DNA of 64,000 nucleotides, from positions 310,001 to 374,000 of the forward strand of contig NZ_WTPY01000002.1 in NCBI RefSeq assembly GCF_011378905.1, given 5' to 3'. How positions within the stretch are numbered: the stretch's first letter is position 1; the number at the start of each line of letters is the position of its first letter. The notes under the pieces were generated by a model. The model had not been told where the DNA came from and made no database searches. It saw only the letters and a list, made by a program, of their open reading frames with translations. Of this stretch, positions 1 to 9,040 are shown in pieces. The position numbers were made by a program, and so were the translations under genes. Source of the DNA: Paraglaciecola sp. 20A4 (lineage in GTDB: Bacteria > Pseudomonadota > Gammaproteobacteria > Enterobacterales > Alteromonadaceae).

Positions 1-62
1 TATTTGCAGTGGATGACAGTGAAAATGTGACGTTATTACGCAGAGAATTTGGCACCCTATGA
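1..62 (+). CDS. gspK: GspK, type II secretion minor pseudopilin (3' end only)
   Basis: Only the last 19 codons lie in the window. The frame beginning at base 3 reads FAVDDSENVTLLRREFGTL and stops at TGA 60-62. A short basic tail ending in RREFGT is typical of GspK C-termini, and the next genes are gspL, gspM and gspN, which is the standard order. GspK caps the type II secretion pseudopilus in the periplasm. The identification rests mainly on gene order. Confidence 0.7.
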   Translation, partial: FAVDDSENVTLLRREFGTL

Positions 63-141
63 AAAATGATAAAAATAGTCGCCCGCACACGGGCTTCAGT
101 GACATAAACAGTATGTGTAAAGACCAGAATAGGCCAGCATA

Positions 142-1335
142 ATGGAACAATTAATAGTTAGACTGGGTTCAAATAAAGATGACGCAATCCATTGGATCGT
201 GTGTTCAGCTCAGGGTGATGACGTTATTGCAAGCGGTGAACTTCCAGATGCAGGACATTTGTCGTCGTTAAAAGATCGGGCAGGTCAACGGCCAATTACC
301 GTACTTGTGCCCACGAGTGACGTATTGCTAAAGTGGGTTGCATTACCGAGCAAAGGTGGACGAAAAGCCCTTAGTGCTATTCCGTTTATGTTGGAGGATG
401 AAATTAGCGGGGACATTAGCACACAGTTTTTTGCATTAGGCGGGCGAAAAGGCAACCAACAAGCCGTTGCTGTGGTGAGCAAAGCTCGTTTACATGCTTG
501 GCAAACACAACTTGCTGACGCTGGTTTACAGTGCGAACGCATTGTACCCGATATACTAGCTGTACCAGAGCCTGCTGAAGGTTGGGCGGCACTGGAATTA
601 GGCGAACAATTATTGATCCGTCAAGACCAGTGGGCTGGCATTCAAGGTGAAAAAAACTGGTTGGTGCAAGCGATTAACCATCACGCTAAGCAGTTGGCAG
701 TGCCGCTATCTTTGGATAATTACACTAGTCTTTGTGCTGATCAGATGCACAACGTGCTCTTGCACGAACAGCGCGTAGACATGCCGATGAAAATTTTGGC
801 CAATGGATTACAGTCAACCCATTTTAATTTGCTACAAGGCGAATTTAAATCCCGCAAAAAGCAAGGTGGGGATTTTGGAAAATGGCGTTTAGCTGCTGTA
901 TTAGCAGTGATTGCATTGTGTACAACGTTGATTGATAAAGTTGCAATGCAGCAGCAACTTAGCAGCGAAAAGGCGGCGTTGTCTCAGCAAGTTAGAGCTG
1001 AGTTTCAACGGGCATTCCCTAAGGCTGGTGCATATCGAGATCTGCGCGCGACGATGCGCAGTAAAATGGCCGCGCTTGAACAAGGAACCGGCGGTTCGTC
1101 CATGTTAGTAATGATGAATCAGCTTGCAGATGCATTTGCTAAGAGTCAGGTGAAACCGGCCAGTGTGAAATTCGATTCAGCCCGCAGAGAGATAAGAATG
1201 CAAGCCATGGCGACGAACTTTGAATCGTTAGAACAATTTAAACGTCTAGCTGAAGCGCAAGGTTTCGAAGTAGAGCAAGGGGCAATCAATAACCGTAATG
1301 ACTTGGTTTACGGTTCGTTGGTGGTAAGGAGCTAG
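142..1335 (+). CDS. gspL: Type II secretion system protein GspL
   Basis: GspL is the inner-membrane protein that couples the cytoplasmic ATPase GspE to the periplasmic part of the type II secretion machine. The 397-residue product has the expected layout: an actin-like cytoplasmic domain (about residues 1-240, with the family-type stretch AIPFMLEDEISGD near 79-91), one membrane segment (about 248-268) and a periplasmic domain whose first part is predicted helical. Length matches the family. A 79-base gap follows gspK, longer than usual, with only a weak Shine-Dalgarno. gspM starts one base after the stop, so the genes are co-transcribed. Confidence 0.93.
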   Translation: MEQLIVRLGSNKDDAIHWIVCSAQGDDVIASGELPDAGHLSSLKDRAGQRPITVLVPTSDVLLKWVALPSKGGRKALSAIPFMLEDEISGDISTQFFALGGRKGNQQAVAVVSKARLHAWQTQLADAGLQCERIVPDILAVPEPAEGWAALELGEQLLIRQDQWAGIQGEKNWLVQAINHHAKQLAVPLSLDNYTSLCADQMHNVLLHEQRVDMPMKILANGLQSTHFNLLQGEFKSRKKQGGDFGKWRLAAVLAVIALCTTLIDKVAMQQQLSSEKAALSQQVRAEFQRAFPKAGAYRDLRATMRSKMAALEQGTGGSSMLVMMNQLADAFAKSQVKPASVKFDSARREIRMQAMATNFESLEQFKRLAEAQGFEVEQGAINNRNDLVYGSLVVRS

Positions 1336-1336
1336 T

Positions 1337-1816
1337 ATGAATATGCTTAAACAAAAATTTAGTCAGTTGACAGAGCGTGAGCAACGCTTAATCGTTATCT
1401 CGGCCGTTGTGGTGGTGGTGGGTATGTTTTATTGGTTAGTTTGGTCACCATTAAACCACGCTATTGAACGTGACCAAAAAGCAGTCATTGCGCAAAAATC
1501 ATTATTAAGTTGGGTACAAAAAAACGCTAATCGTGCCATTCAGCTCAGAGCTGCTCAAGGGGTCGTTGCTGGATTTAATGGTTCGCTGGCCCAGGCAGCA
1601 AACCAATCAGCTGCCAGAGCAAATATCGCCATAGCCCGTATGCAGCCTCAAGGTGATGAGCTGCAGGTATGGGTTGATCAGGCACCTTTTAACGATGTGT
1701 TAGATTGGCTTAAGTCTATGGAAGAGATGGGGATCAGTATCTTAGATGTGGATCTCGCTGAAAGTGATGCGCCAGGACAGGTTAAAGTCCGACGTCTGAA
1801 ATTAGGTAAATTATGA
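1337..1816 (+). CDS. gspM: Type II secretion system protein GspM
   Basis: GspM is a small bitopic inner-membrane protein that pairs with GspL and stabilises it. The 159-residue product has a short cytoplasmic N-terminus, one hydrophobic segment at about 18-38 (rich in valine, ending WLVWSPL) and a periplasmic ferredoxin-like C-terminal domain. Residues WLKSMEEMGISILDVDL near 130-146 resemble the GspM C-terminal domain. It sits one base after gspL and overlaps gspN by four bases (ATGA), so translation is coupled. Confidence 0.92.
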   Translation: MNMLKQKFSQLTEREQRLIVISAVVVVVGMFYWLVWSPLNHAIERDQKAVIAQKSLLSWVQKNANRAIQLRAAQGVVAGFNGSLAQAANQSAARANIAIARMQPQGDELQVWVDQAPFNDVLDWLKSMEEMGISILDVDLAESDAPGQVKVRRLKLGKL

Positions 1817-2556
1817 AGTTAGTTTTAAAGTGGGGCATTAGCTGCCTAATTATTTATGCTATTTTTCTCATTGCGAAATTACCTGCTGCGCAGATTATTT
1901 CACGAGTTGAATTACCGCCCGACGTTACGGTGCACGGCGTTTCAGGTACCATTTGGAATGGTCATGCATCCATAGTCACGGTGCAGGGTTTGCCTGTTCA
2001 TGATTTGAATTGGGAATTGGCTTTTTGGCCATTGCTTACAGGTACCGCTAATTTGAATCTAAAAGCAGGCAATATTCGTGAAATTGAAGATATTTCTTTG
2101 GACGGTAATGTAGCGATATCCAATGGTCGTGTGCAGGGGGAAGACGTACAAATATTTCTGCCAACAAGCTTAGTGATCAGTAGTTTACCTTTGCCGATTC
2201 CAGTGAATGCTAGCGGGCGCTTTAAAATTGCGCTACAGGCGCTAGATTATAGTGAGCACTGTACCGTAATGACAGGTCAAGGTTTGTGGTTAAAAGCGAA
2301 AGTGCAGGGGACCCAGCAAGATATTGAGTTAGGCAATTTTGCCGCTACACTCAAATGCGAAAATAAAGAAATAGTGATGACCATTAATGAACCTAACAGC
2401 TTTGGCTTAAGTGCGGTGGCACATATTCCAAGTTCGCTAGCGTTTCGTATTAATGGCCGTTTTAAACCTGATGACGCGTTGCCTAAAGAAGTACATCAAG
2501 CGGCACAATTTTTTGGCAAGAAAGACGCACAAGGTTACTACCCCGTTAAGTTTTAG
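1813..2556 (+). CDS. gspN: Type II secretion system protein GspN
   Basis: GspN is a non-universal type II secretion component found in part of the gammaproteobacteria. It is anchored in the inner membrane with a periplasmic beta-rich domain. The 247-residue product has an N-terminal membrane segment (about 4-22) and then alternating beta-type sequence with family features such as GVSGTIWNG (about 43-51) and LNWELAFWPLL. Its ATG overlaps the gspM stop. A strong intrinsic terminator follows within 25 bases, so gspN closes the operon. Confidence 0.9.
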   Translation: MKLVLKWGISCLIIYAIFLIAKLPAAQIISRVELPPDVTVHGVSGTIWNGHASIVTVQGLPVHDLNWELAFWPLLTGTANLNLKAGNIREIEDISLDGNVAISNGRVQGEDVQIFLPTSLVISSLPLPIPVNASGRFKIALQALDYSEHCTVMTGQGLWLKAKVQGTQQDIELGNFAATLKCENKEIVMTINEPNSFGLSAVAHIPSSLAFRINGRFKPDDALPKEVHQAAQFFGKKDAQGYYPVKF

Positions 2557-2577
2557 TTTGCGAATAGCGAATACTAG

Positions 2578-2604
2578 AAAGGCGCTTTAAAAGCGCCTTT
2601 TTTA
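2578..2604. terminator. Intrinsic terminator after gspN
   Basis: A 10-base perfect stem (AAAGGCGCTT at 2578-2587, AAGCGCCTTT at 2591-2600) with a 3-base loop is followed by a run of T on the plus strand. It lies between the convergent gspN and fbp genes. The U-tract is stronger in the gspN direction. Confidence 0.9.
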
Positions 2605-2622
2605 TCGATGTCTAACTGTCAT

Positions 2623-3594
2623 TTAGGCTTTATAGTAGCTCAAACAAGCTTCTACTTCTTCCTTGGAGCCCAGGATTACCGGCACTCGTTGATGGATTTC
2701 AGTCGGCATGACTTCTAATATTCTACCTTGACCGGTTGATGCTAAACCACCAGCTTGTTCCATCAAAAATGCCATTGGATTGGCTTCGTAAAGTAAACGT
2801 AGTTTTCCTGGCATTTCTGGGTTGCGCTTGTCGAACGGATACATAAATATACCGCCGCGACTAAGAACACGATGAATGTCTCCAACCATCGCTGCAACCC
2901 ACCGCATGTTAAAGTCTTTACCGCGCGGACCATCTTCACCAGCAATCAAATCGCCGATATAGTCTTTTACAGGCTCTTCCCAATGACGTTGGTTAGATGC
3001 ATTAATAGCAAATTCAGACGTTTGCTTAGGCACTTGTACATCTTTTTGGGTTAATAGAAAACCGCCATGGGTTTTATCTAGTGTGTACAAGTGAGTGCCG
3101 CGCCCAGTACTCAAGGCAAGCATGGCGCTGGGACCATATAAAACATAACCGGCAGCAACGATCTGTGTACCAGGCTGCAAAAACGCAGATGGATCATCCG
3201 CATCCATCCATTGTGGGGCGTGAGTAATAGAAAAAATGGTACCGATAAGACTATTAATATCAGTATTTGATGAGCCGTCTAGAGGATCAAAGCTGACTAA
3301 GTAGTTACCATTGGGATTACAAGCGACTACATCATCTTCTTCTTCCGAGGATATCGCTTTCACATAGCCTGATTCGCTTAAGATATCTTTTAGGATTTGA
3401 TTAGATATTACATCCAATTTTTTTTGGGTTTCGCCTTGAACATTTTCACTTAACGTTGAGCCGAGTACTCCGGCTAATGCCCCTTGGCTGACCCTAAATG
3501 ATATTTCCTTACATCCTGCTAAAAGTGTTCTTAGTAGCAGAATAAGCTCCATAGGAGCGCCATCTTCTTGAAGTTGCGAGTTAAGTCTTTTCAT
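2623..3594 (-). CDS. fbp: Fructose-1,6-bisphosphatase class I
   Basis: This enzyme hydrolyses fructose 1,6-bisphosphate to fructose 6-phosphate, the committed gluconeogenic step, in the cytoplasm with Mg2+. The 323-residue product carries the acidic metal loop EEEDD (about 84-88) and the class I signature FDPLDGSSN (about 102-110). The C-terminal substrate region ([22 protein letters not shown]) is also intact. Length is normal. It is divergent from mpl, with a 225-base intergenic region that must hold both promoters. The same fbp/mpl neighbourhood occurs in enterobacteria. Confidence 0.97.
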   Translation of the reverse strand: MKRLNSQLQEDGAPMELILLLRTLLAGCKEISFRVSQGALAGVLGSTLSENVQGETQKKLDVISNQILKDILSESGYVKAISSEEEDDVVACNPNGNYLVSFDPLDGSSNTDINSLIGTIFSITHAPQWMDADDPSAFLQPGTQIVAAGYVLYGPSAMLALSTGRGTHLYTLDKTHGGFLLTQKDVQVPKQTSEFAINASNQRHWEEPVKDYIGDLIAGEDGPRGKDFNMRWVAAMVGDIHRVLSRGGIFMYPFDKRNPEMPGKLRLLYEANPMAFLMEQAGGLASTGQGRILEVMPTEIHQRVPVILGSKEEVEACLSYYKA

Positions 3595-3819
3595 GTATTA
3601 CCTTGGCCTTTTATCACGATTGTAGGGACAGAATTACAGACGAATATTGTTGTTTTTATGATCGCTGTGCAAGAACTAATGAGTGTAACTGGATTTACCA
3701 CAAAACTCAGCCCCGAATAACGTAGTTTGTACTGTTGATCATTAAATTGTCATCTTGTCAGTGCGAACTGCTATCGGTATCTGGTAATCTAGGGGTCTAT
3801 TTATTCTAGAAAAAATAAT

Positions 3820-5166
3820 ATGCATCTACATATTTTAGGTATTTGTGGGACGTTTATGGGTGGTATCGCGGCGATTGCTAAGGCGATGGGGCATAAAGTG
3901 ACCGGCTCAGATAATAACGTTTACCCGCCAATGAGCACGCAACTTGAAGAATTGGGCATCGAATTAACCCAAGGATTTGATGATAGTCAGTTTGACCCGC
4001 AACCCGATATTGTTATTATTGGTAATGCACTTTCTCGCGGTAATCTGGCCGTAGAATATGTTTTGAATCGCGGAATACCCTATACCAGTGGCCCTCAATG
4101 GCTATTAGAGAATGTGCTTAAAGATCGTTGGGTATTGGCGGTGTCAGGTACCCACGGTAAAACCAGCACCTCAAGTATGTTGGCGTGGATACTAGAGTTT
4201 GCGGGAATGTCTCCGGGGTTTTTGATTGGCGGGATCCCGCAAAATTTTCATATTTCTGCGCGCTTAGGGGAAACCCCTTTTTTCGTAATAGAAGCAGATG
4301 AATACGACAGCGCTTTTTTCGATAAACGTTCAAAATTTGTGCACTACCGCCCACGCACCTTGGTTATTAATAATATTGAGTTTGACCATGCGGATATATT
4401 TGACAGCATTGCTGATATTCAGAAGCAATTTCATCATCTTATTCGTATGTTGCCAGGTAACGGTTTGGTTATCGCACCAAAATCTGATCAGCATATTACC
4501 CAAGTGCTCGATAAAGGTTGTTGGTCACCCGTGCAGTTTGTTGGGAGTGATTGGCAAGTAGCAAACGCGTTACCTGATGGCAGTGAGTTTGACGTGGTGT
4601 ATAAAGGCAGTGCTTTTGGTCGCGTTAAATGGTCGTTGTTAGGTCAGCATAATGTTCAAAATGCAATGATGGCTATTATTGCGGCGCGTCATGCTGGTGT
4701 GCTACCAAGCGTTGCTATTGAAGCACTAGGTAGCTTTATAAATGCTAAGCGGCGTATGGAAGTGCTGGGAACTGTGAACGGCATTACGATATATGACGAT
4801 TTTGCCCATCATCCCACAGCCATAGCGACGACTCTACAAGGGCTGCGCGCTAAGGTGGGTGATGCTCGTATTTTAGCTGTGCTAGAACCGCGCTCTAACA
4901 CCATGAAAATGGGTGTACATAAACAAACATTAGCTAAGTCATGGTCTGCAGCAGATCAGGTTTTTATCTATCAGCCGGGGAATCTTAGCTGGTCGATGGA
5001 TACACTGTTAGCCCAAAGCGATGTGACGGCTTCGTTGCACAGTGACTTAGACGTACTAGAAAAATCAATTCTGTCATACGTTAAACCAGGCGATCATGTG
5101 CTGATTATGAGTAACGGTGATTTTGGTGGTATTCACCAACGTTTATTAAAAAAGTTGTCACAGTAG
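3820..5166 (+). CDS. mpl: UDP-N-acetylmuramate:L-alanyl-gamma-D-glutamyl-meso-diaminopimelate ligase
   Basis: Mpl is the peptidoglycan-recycling ligase that joins the salvaged tripeptide to UDP-MurNAc, using ATP, in the cytoplasm. The 448-residue product has the Mur-ligase layout: an N-terminal Rossmann-like domain (HILGICGTFMGGIAAIAKAMGH), the ATP loop SGTHGKTS (about 109-116), then EADEYDSAFFDKRSKF and the C-terminal domain with YDDFAHHPTAI. The GICGTFMGG start and EADEYD context separate Mpl from MurC. The start ATG at 3820 gives the expected N-terminus, and the product has the family length. Confidence 0.96.
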   Translation: MHLHILGICGTFMGGIAAIAKAMGHKVTGSDNNVYPPMSTQLEELGIELTQGFDDSQFDPQPDIVIIGNALSRGNLAVEYVLNRGIPYTSGPQWLLENVLKDRWVLAVSGTHGKTSTSSMLAWILEFAGMSPGFLIGGIPQNFHISARLGETPFFVIEADEYDSAFFDKRSKFVHYRPRTLVINNIEFDHADIFDSIADIQKQFHHLIRMLPGNGLVIAPKSDQHITQVLDKGCWSPVQFVGSDWQVANALPDGSEFDVVYKGSAFGRVKWSLLGQHNVQNAMMAIIAARHAGVLPSVAIEALGSFINAKRRMEVLGTVNGITIYDDFAHHPTAIATTLQGLRAKVGDARILAVLEPRSNTMKMGVHKQTLAKSWSAADQVFIYQPGNLSWSMDTLLAQSDVTASLHSDLDVLEKSILSYVKPGDHVLIMSNGDFGGIHQRLLKKLSQ

Positions 5167-5231
5167 CAGAACCTATTATTAGACACATTTTCAGCTCTTA
5201 GCGAGCGCATTTAAGTAGGGATTATTCATTT

Positions 5232-6002
5232 ATGCAGAAAGTTATTTTTGGGTTACTCGTAGCCACCTTTAGCGTTAACGTATTCGCATGGGGTCAAATA
5301 GGCCACAGGATAACAGGAGCGATTGCCCAACAACATTTAACCCCTCAAGCTCAGGCTGAAGTCAGCGCTTTGCTGCCTAACGAAGATTTAGCAGAAGCGG
5401 CGACCTATCCAGACGAGATGCGTTCTAATCCTGAAGTATTTTGGCAGGATAAAGCTGGGCCGTATCATTACGTAACGGTCCCAGAAGGCAAAACATATGC
5501 ACAAGTTGGAGCGCCAAAAGAAGGTGATGGGGTAAGTGCTTTAGAAATGTTTACCGCCACGTTAAAGGACGGCAAAACGAGCAAAGAAGACAAGCAATTA
5601 GCATTGCGCTTCATCGTACATATTATTGGCGACTTGCATCAACCATTGCACGCTGGAAATGGTACTGACCGCGGCGGAAATGATGTAAAGGTTAACTTTT
5701 TCTGGAAAGATTCCAATTTGCATCGAGTATGGGACAGTGAGCTGCTTGATCAGCGTCAACTGTCATATACTGAATGGACAGCGCGCTTGAATCGCAAGAT
5801 CAGCTTACACGATATTGATGCTTGGAGTGTTATCGACCCGCAGGTCTGGATTGCCGAAAGCATTCTAATCCGCGATGAGATTTACCCAAAAGACGAAGAA
5901 ATTTCTTGGGATTACTTATACAATCACCTGCCACAGGCGAAAATACGCCTACAAATGGCTGGGATCCGCATTGCTACTTACCTAAACGACGTATTTAAAT
6001 AG
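5232..6002 (+). CDS. S1/P1 family secreted nuclease
   Basis: S1/P1 nucleases are trinuclear-zinc enzymes that cut single-stranded nucleic acids and remove 3'-phosphates. The 256-residue product has a signal peptide ending FA, so the mature protein begins with Trp20. That fits the family, whose N-terminal Trp ligates zinc. Other ligands visible are H25 (WGQIGH), D61, H79, the cluster HIIGDLHQPLH (130-140) and HRVWDSELLD. The enzyme is therefore periplasmic or secreted, and may scavenge phosphate or nucleosides. It sits 65 bases downstream of mpl, with a weak Shine-Dalgarno, and may share its transcript. Confidence 0.92.
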   Translation: MQKVIFGLLVATFSVNVFAWGQIGHRITGAIAQQHLTPQAQAEVSALLPNEDLAEAATYPDEMRSNPEVFWQDKAGPYHYVTVPEGKTYAQVGAPKEGDGVSALEMFTATLKDGKTSKEDKQLALRFIVHIIGDLHQPLHAGNGTDRGGNDVKVNFFWKDSNLHRVWDSELLDQRQLSYTEWTARLNRKISLHDIDAWSVIDPQVWIAESILIRDEIYPKDEEISWDYLYNHLPQAKIRLQMAGIRIATYLNDVFK

Positions 6003-6032
6003 CGTTTTAGTGGAAGTAAGTATACAACCATC

Positions 6033-6056
6033 AAAAAGGCAGCGATTAAGCTGCCT
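6033..6056 (-). terminator. Intrinsic terminator of hemE
   Basis: A 7-base stem (AGGCAGC at 6037-6043, GCTGCCT at 6050-6056, 6-base loop) is followed on the minus strand by five T. It lies between the convergent nuclease gene and hemE and may also stop plus-strand transcription, weakly. Confidence 0.75.
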
Positions 6057-6089
6057 CTTATATACACGGCCTGAAATACCTTAAGCTGT

Positions 6090-7157
6090 TTAGTTCTTGT
6101 GGTACTGGGCACTATATTTGTGCACTGCGTCTACAAACACCTTGGCATTTTCCGGTGGAACATCTAAATGAATGCCGTGGCCTAAATTAAATACATGCCC
6201 CGGACCTTCGCCAAATCCGGCTAGAATGTGTTGCACTTCTTGTTCGATTCGCTCCGGTGATGCATACAACATAGAGGGATCCATATTACCCTGAAGAGCG
6301 ACTTTGTCGCCTACCCGCGCTTTGGCATTGTCGATATCTATGGTCCAGTCTAGACCTATACCATCACAACCCGTTGCAGCAATAGACTCTAGCCACATTC
6401 CTGCATTTTTTGTGAATAAGGTAACAGGGACTCTACGTCCATCATTTTCACGGGTTAATCCATCGACAATTTTATGCATATATTGCAATGAAAAATCCCG
6501 ATAATCGCGAGGTGATAAAACGCCGCCCCATGTATCGAAAACCATAACAGATTGCGCCCCTGCTGCAATTTGTGCATTCAAATACAAAATGACCGAATCT
6601 GCGAGTTTATCCAGTAACAAATGTAGGGCTTTGGGGTCACTAAAAGCCATTTTCTTGATCTTAGTAAAAGCCTTACTTGAGCCACCTTCAATCATATACG
6701 TGGCCAAGGTCCAAGGACTGCCGGAAAAGCCAATAAGGGGTACTTCACCTTGTAGATTTTTGCGAATAGTACGCACGGCATTCATCACGTATTGCAGCTC
6801 TTGCTCAGGATCCGGGGCAGGTAAATTTTGAATATCAGCCATACAGGTAATCGGTCTAGCGAACTTAGGGCCTTCTCCTTGCTCGAAATACAGACCCAAA
6901 CCCATCGCATCTGGGATAGTGAGTATATCGGAAAACAAAATGGCCGCGTCTAAATCATATCGGCGCAAAGGTTGTAATGTCACTTCACACGCTAATTCAG
7001 CGTTTTTACATAAAGACATAAAATCGCCAGCTAGCGCCCGTGTTGCTTTGTATTCAGGTAGGTAACGGCCAGCTTGGCGCATCATCCATACAGGAGTCAC
7101 ATCGACTGGTTGGCGCAGCAGTGCGCGTAGATATCGGTCGTTTTTTAAAGAATGCAT
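6090..7157 (-). CDS. hemE: Uroporphyrinogen decarboxylase
   Basis: HemE removes four carboxyl groups from uroporphyrinogen III to give coproporphyrinogen III in heme synthesis. It is cytoplasmic and cofactor-free. The 355-residue product has the family signature [15 protein letters not shown] (about 22-36), the catalytic aspartate region [14 protein letters not shown] and the second signature [16 protein letters not shown]. Length is normal. It appears monocistronic, with an upstream intergenic region that also holds a plus-strand promoter for a candidate small RNA. Confidence 0.97.
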   Translation of the reverse strand: MHSLKNDRYLRALLRQPVDVTPVWMMRQAGRYLPEYKATRALAGDFMSLCKNAELACEVTLQPLRRYDLDAAILFSDILTIPDAMGLGLYFEQGEGPKFARPITCMADIQNLPAPDPEQELQYVMNAVRTIRKNLQGEVPLIGFSGSPWTLATYMIEGGSSKAFTKIKKMAFSDPKALHLLLDKLADSVILYLNAQIAAGAQSVMVFDTWGGVLSPRDYRDFSLQYMHKIVDGLTRENDGRRVPVTLFTKNAGMWLESIAATGCDGIGLDWTIDIDNAKARVGDKVALQGNMDPSMLYASPERIEQEVQHILAGFGEGPGHVFNLGHGIHLDVPPENAKVFVDAVHKYSAQYHKN

Positions 7158-7264
7158 GAATTTCCTCTGTAAAAGTGGTACGCCAGTCCTAGGCCAAAAA
7201 AGTCGCCATTGTACCTTTTTCGCCGCAATGAAGAAGTGAAAATCAACCTAAATATTGTAAATAC

Positions 7265-7294
7265 TTGCAACCACAATGGGAACTCTGTTATAAC
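7265..7294 (+). promoter_or_regulatory. Sigma70-type promoter for the candidate small RNA
   Basis: TTGCAA (7265-7270) and TATAAC (7289-7294) are separated by 18 bases, close to the consensus elements. The predicted start near 7301 leaves no room for a protein gene before the terminator at 7362-7386. Confidence 0.6.
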
Positions 7295-7300
7295 ATTGTT

Positions 7301-7386
7301 GCGAAAGCAAACTAACAACAAGAAGCTCGAAAAAACGAGACTTAGACGCTAAAATATTCGAACCCCACTTAAAGTGGGGTTTTTTA
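7301..7386 (+). ncRNA. Candidate small regulatory RNA (about 86 nt)
   Basis: Between the divergently placed hemE and nudC ends, a good promoter is followed by about 60 bases and then a strong intrinsic terminator (ACCCCACT 7362-7369, AGTGGGGT 7373-7380, five T). No convincing ORF lies between. The body holds an unpaired, A-rich stretch (AACTAACAACAAGAAG) and a small hairpin CTCG-A6-CGAG. Such a layout (single-stranded A/C-rich seed, hairpin, terminator with U-tail) is typical of Hfq-dependent small RNAs. I do not recognise it as a named family. Alternatively it could be an orphan terminator. Confidence 0.5.
7362..7386 (+). terminator. Intrinsic terminator of the candidate small RNA
   Basis: An 8-base GC-rich stem with a TAA loop is followed by five T on the plus strand. 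The nudC stop lies just downstream on the other strand, where the A residues beside the stem are too few to make this a good nudC terminator. Confidence 0.8.
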
Positions 7387-7402
7387 TGTGAATTATTAAA
7401 AG

Positions 7403-8218
7403 TTAATCAGCACAAATTTCTTCTATGGTGCGCTCGATTAGCTGCCCTGCAATAGAAAACTTCGGAGGAATATTTGGCAATTCATCATATTTGAACCAAT
7501 GCGCTTCAATTATCTCGTGACCGTCTACTTTTATATCGCCACTGTCGAAGTCAGCTAAGAAACCTACCATCAATGAGTGCGGAAAAGGCCAAGGTTGGCT
7601 TGAAACGTAGCGCAAATTTTTTACTGCCACACCAACTTCTTCAAAAACTTCCCGATGCACTGCATGTTCGAGGGTTTCTCCACTTTCGACAAAACCCGCA
7701 AGGGTCGAGAACATATTGCGCTCTTTTTGTGGTTTTCCTTGGGCAAGTAAAATTTTATCCCCGTTGCGAATTGCCACTATGATACAAGGCGATATTCTGG
7801 GGTAGCATCTGTGGTTGCAGCGATGGCAATGCATCGCCATTTCCCAATCAATTTTCTGCATGGTTGAACCACATTGCCCACAAAATCGGTGGGTGCGTAA
7901 AAACAATGCTACCTGCCAAGCCCTTGCGGCAATAGCAAATACTTCTAAATCATCCTGCATTAAAAGTGATCTAAGGTGCGTTAGGTGTATATCTTGTTGC
8001 AGGACTTGTTCGTTGCCCATGTCTACTAGATAGCATGTTTGGCCATTGTGCTCGCCAATTTGTACCACCTGTTCTTTGTAAGCGTGGGCAAACTGTAGAT
8101 TGTCCCATGTCTCGATAAGTGGACCTGGTTGGCCAAAAGGAACCAGTAGTTTTTCGGCGCTAAAAATAAACCAAATATTTTGGCTGTCACCCTGAATTTG
8201 AATGTTTTGCTTAATCAT
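7403..8218 (-). CDS. nudC: NAD(H) pyrophosphatase / RNA NAD-decapping hydrolase NudC
   Basis: NudC hydrolyses NADH and removes NAD caps from RNA. The 271-residue product shows the complete layout: N-terminal domain, a four-cysteine zinc ribbon (C113, C116, C131, C134), and the Nudix box GFVESGETLEHAVHREVFEE (from about 175). It also has the NADH-specific SQPWPFPHSL motif (207-216). Length is slightly above the enterobacterial enzyme. The start ATG at 8218 gives no N-terminal surplus. It is monocistronic and divergent from the region upstream of zur. Confidence 0.95.
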   Translation of the reverse strand: MIKQNIQIQGDSQNIWFIFSAEKLLVPFGQPGPLIETWDNLQFAHAYKEQVVQIGEHNGQTCYLVDMGNEQVLQQDIHLTHLRSLLMQDDLEVFAIAARAWQVALFLRTHRFCGQCGSTMQKIDWEMAMHCHRCNHRCYPRISPCIIVAIRNGDKILLAQGKPQKERNMFSTLAGFVESGETLEHAVHREVFEEVGVAVKNLRYVSSQPWPFPHSLMVGFLADFDSGDIKVDGHEIIEAHWFKYDELPNIPPKFSIAGQLIERTIEEICAD

Positions 8219-8559
8219 AATACTTTTATAGTCACCTTTTTAAACAGCTTTGGACTACTGTTATTATTGGTATAATGAGTCTTATGCATAGGTAATTATT
8301 CGTAATATAGAATTTCGAATGTTGCTAAGACGCCCGAAGAATTTAACCGTTCAGCTTTCGTTAATAAATATTTGTTCACAATGATACCCATATTGCACAT
8401 CAATTCCTTAAGTTTATGATGTAAATCAAGCTACTATTCGTACAAAGCGCTTTAGATGAATGATATACTTCGCTAAAATGTAACGATAAATGTAATTGTG
8501 CTTTGTTACCGATAATATGGTGAAGGGGTGGGATTTACAGGAAGGCCAGCAACATAAAG
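8219..8559. other. Intergenic region nudC/zur
   Basis: The 341-base gap has no convincing ORF. A plus-strand promoter-like pair TTTGGA (8249-8254) and TATAAT (8271-8276) with a 16-base spacer is visible, implying a long leader of about 275 bases for zur or a separate short transcript. Close to zur, ATGTAA occurs twice (AATGTAACGATAAATGTAAT near 8478-8497), which could be a metal-regulator site. It does not match the palindromic Zur consensus I know. Confidence 0.35.
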
Positions 8560-8991
8560 ATGAGCATTGGATCACAAGTAGAGAAAGCACGCCAATACTG
8601 CGAGCAAAAAGGCGCACGTTTTACCCATTTACGGGAAACGGTTTACGCTCTTTTGTTGGACAAGGAAGGAGCGGTAGGCGCTTACGATTTGCTGGATACG
8701 TTGAAAGAAACAGAAACCAATGCTAAACCCGCTACGGTCTACCGTACTTTAGACTTCTTGCTTGAATTTGGTCTAATTCATAGGTTGGAGTCGACGAATG
8801 CTTTTGTAGCCTGCCATCATTTTGGTTGCAGTCACCCTGTGCAGTTTTTGATTTGCGATAAATGCGGTTTAGTAAAAGAGATTCAGTCTGAGGGTTTACA
8901 GGACACGCTTGTTAAACAAGCCGAATCATATGGTTTTCAAGTTTCTAAGCAAACCATTGAAGCTCATGGTTTGTGCTCAGCCTGTCAATAA
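8560..8991 (+). CDS. zur: Zinc uptake regulator Zur (Fur family)
   Basis: Zur represses zinc-uptake genes when zinc is sufficient. The 143-residue product has the Fur-family winged helix (RFTHLRETVYALL, then KPATVYRTLDFLLEFGLIHRLES) and the metal domain with paired cysteines (ICDKCG). The ending IEAHGLCSAC is characteristic of Zur rather than Fur. A Shine-Dalgarno (AGGAAGG) lies about 15 bases upstream of ATG 8560. cheX-like and yjbQ genes follow on the same strand with short gaps, suggesting a shared transcript. No zinc transporter genes lie nearby. Confidence 0.92.
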   Translation: MSIGSQVEKARQYCEQKGARFTHLRETVYALLLDKEGAVGAYDLLDTLKETETNAKPATVYRTLDFLLEFGLIHRLESTNAFVACHHFGCSHPVQFLICDKCGLVKEIQSEGLQDTLVKQAESYGFQVSKQTIEAHGLCSACQ

Positions 8992-9040
8992 GGGTTACGG
9001 TGATTAGTCCAGTATTAGTCGACAGGAAGACAAATAAGAC

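Noticed and set aside
8470-8520. Zur or Fur operator upstream of zur
   Set aside because: Two ATGTAA half-sites are direct, not inverted, and do not fit the palindromic consensus; reported only as part of the intergenic region.
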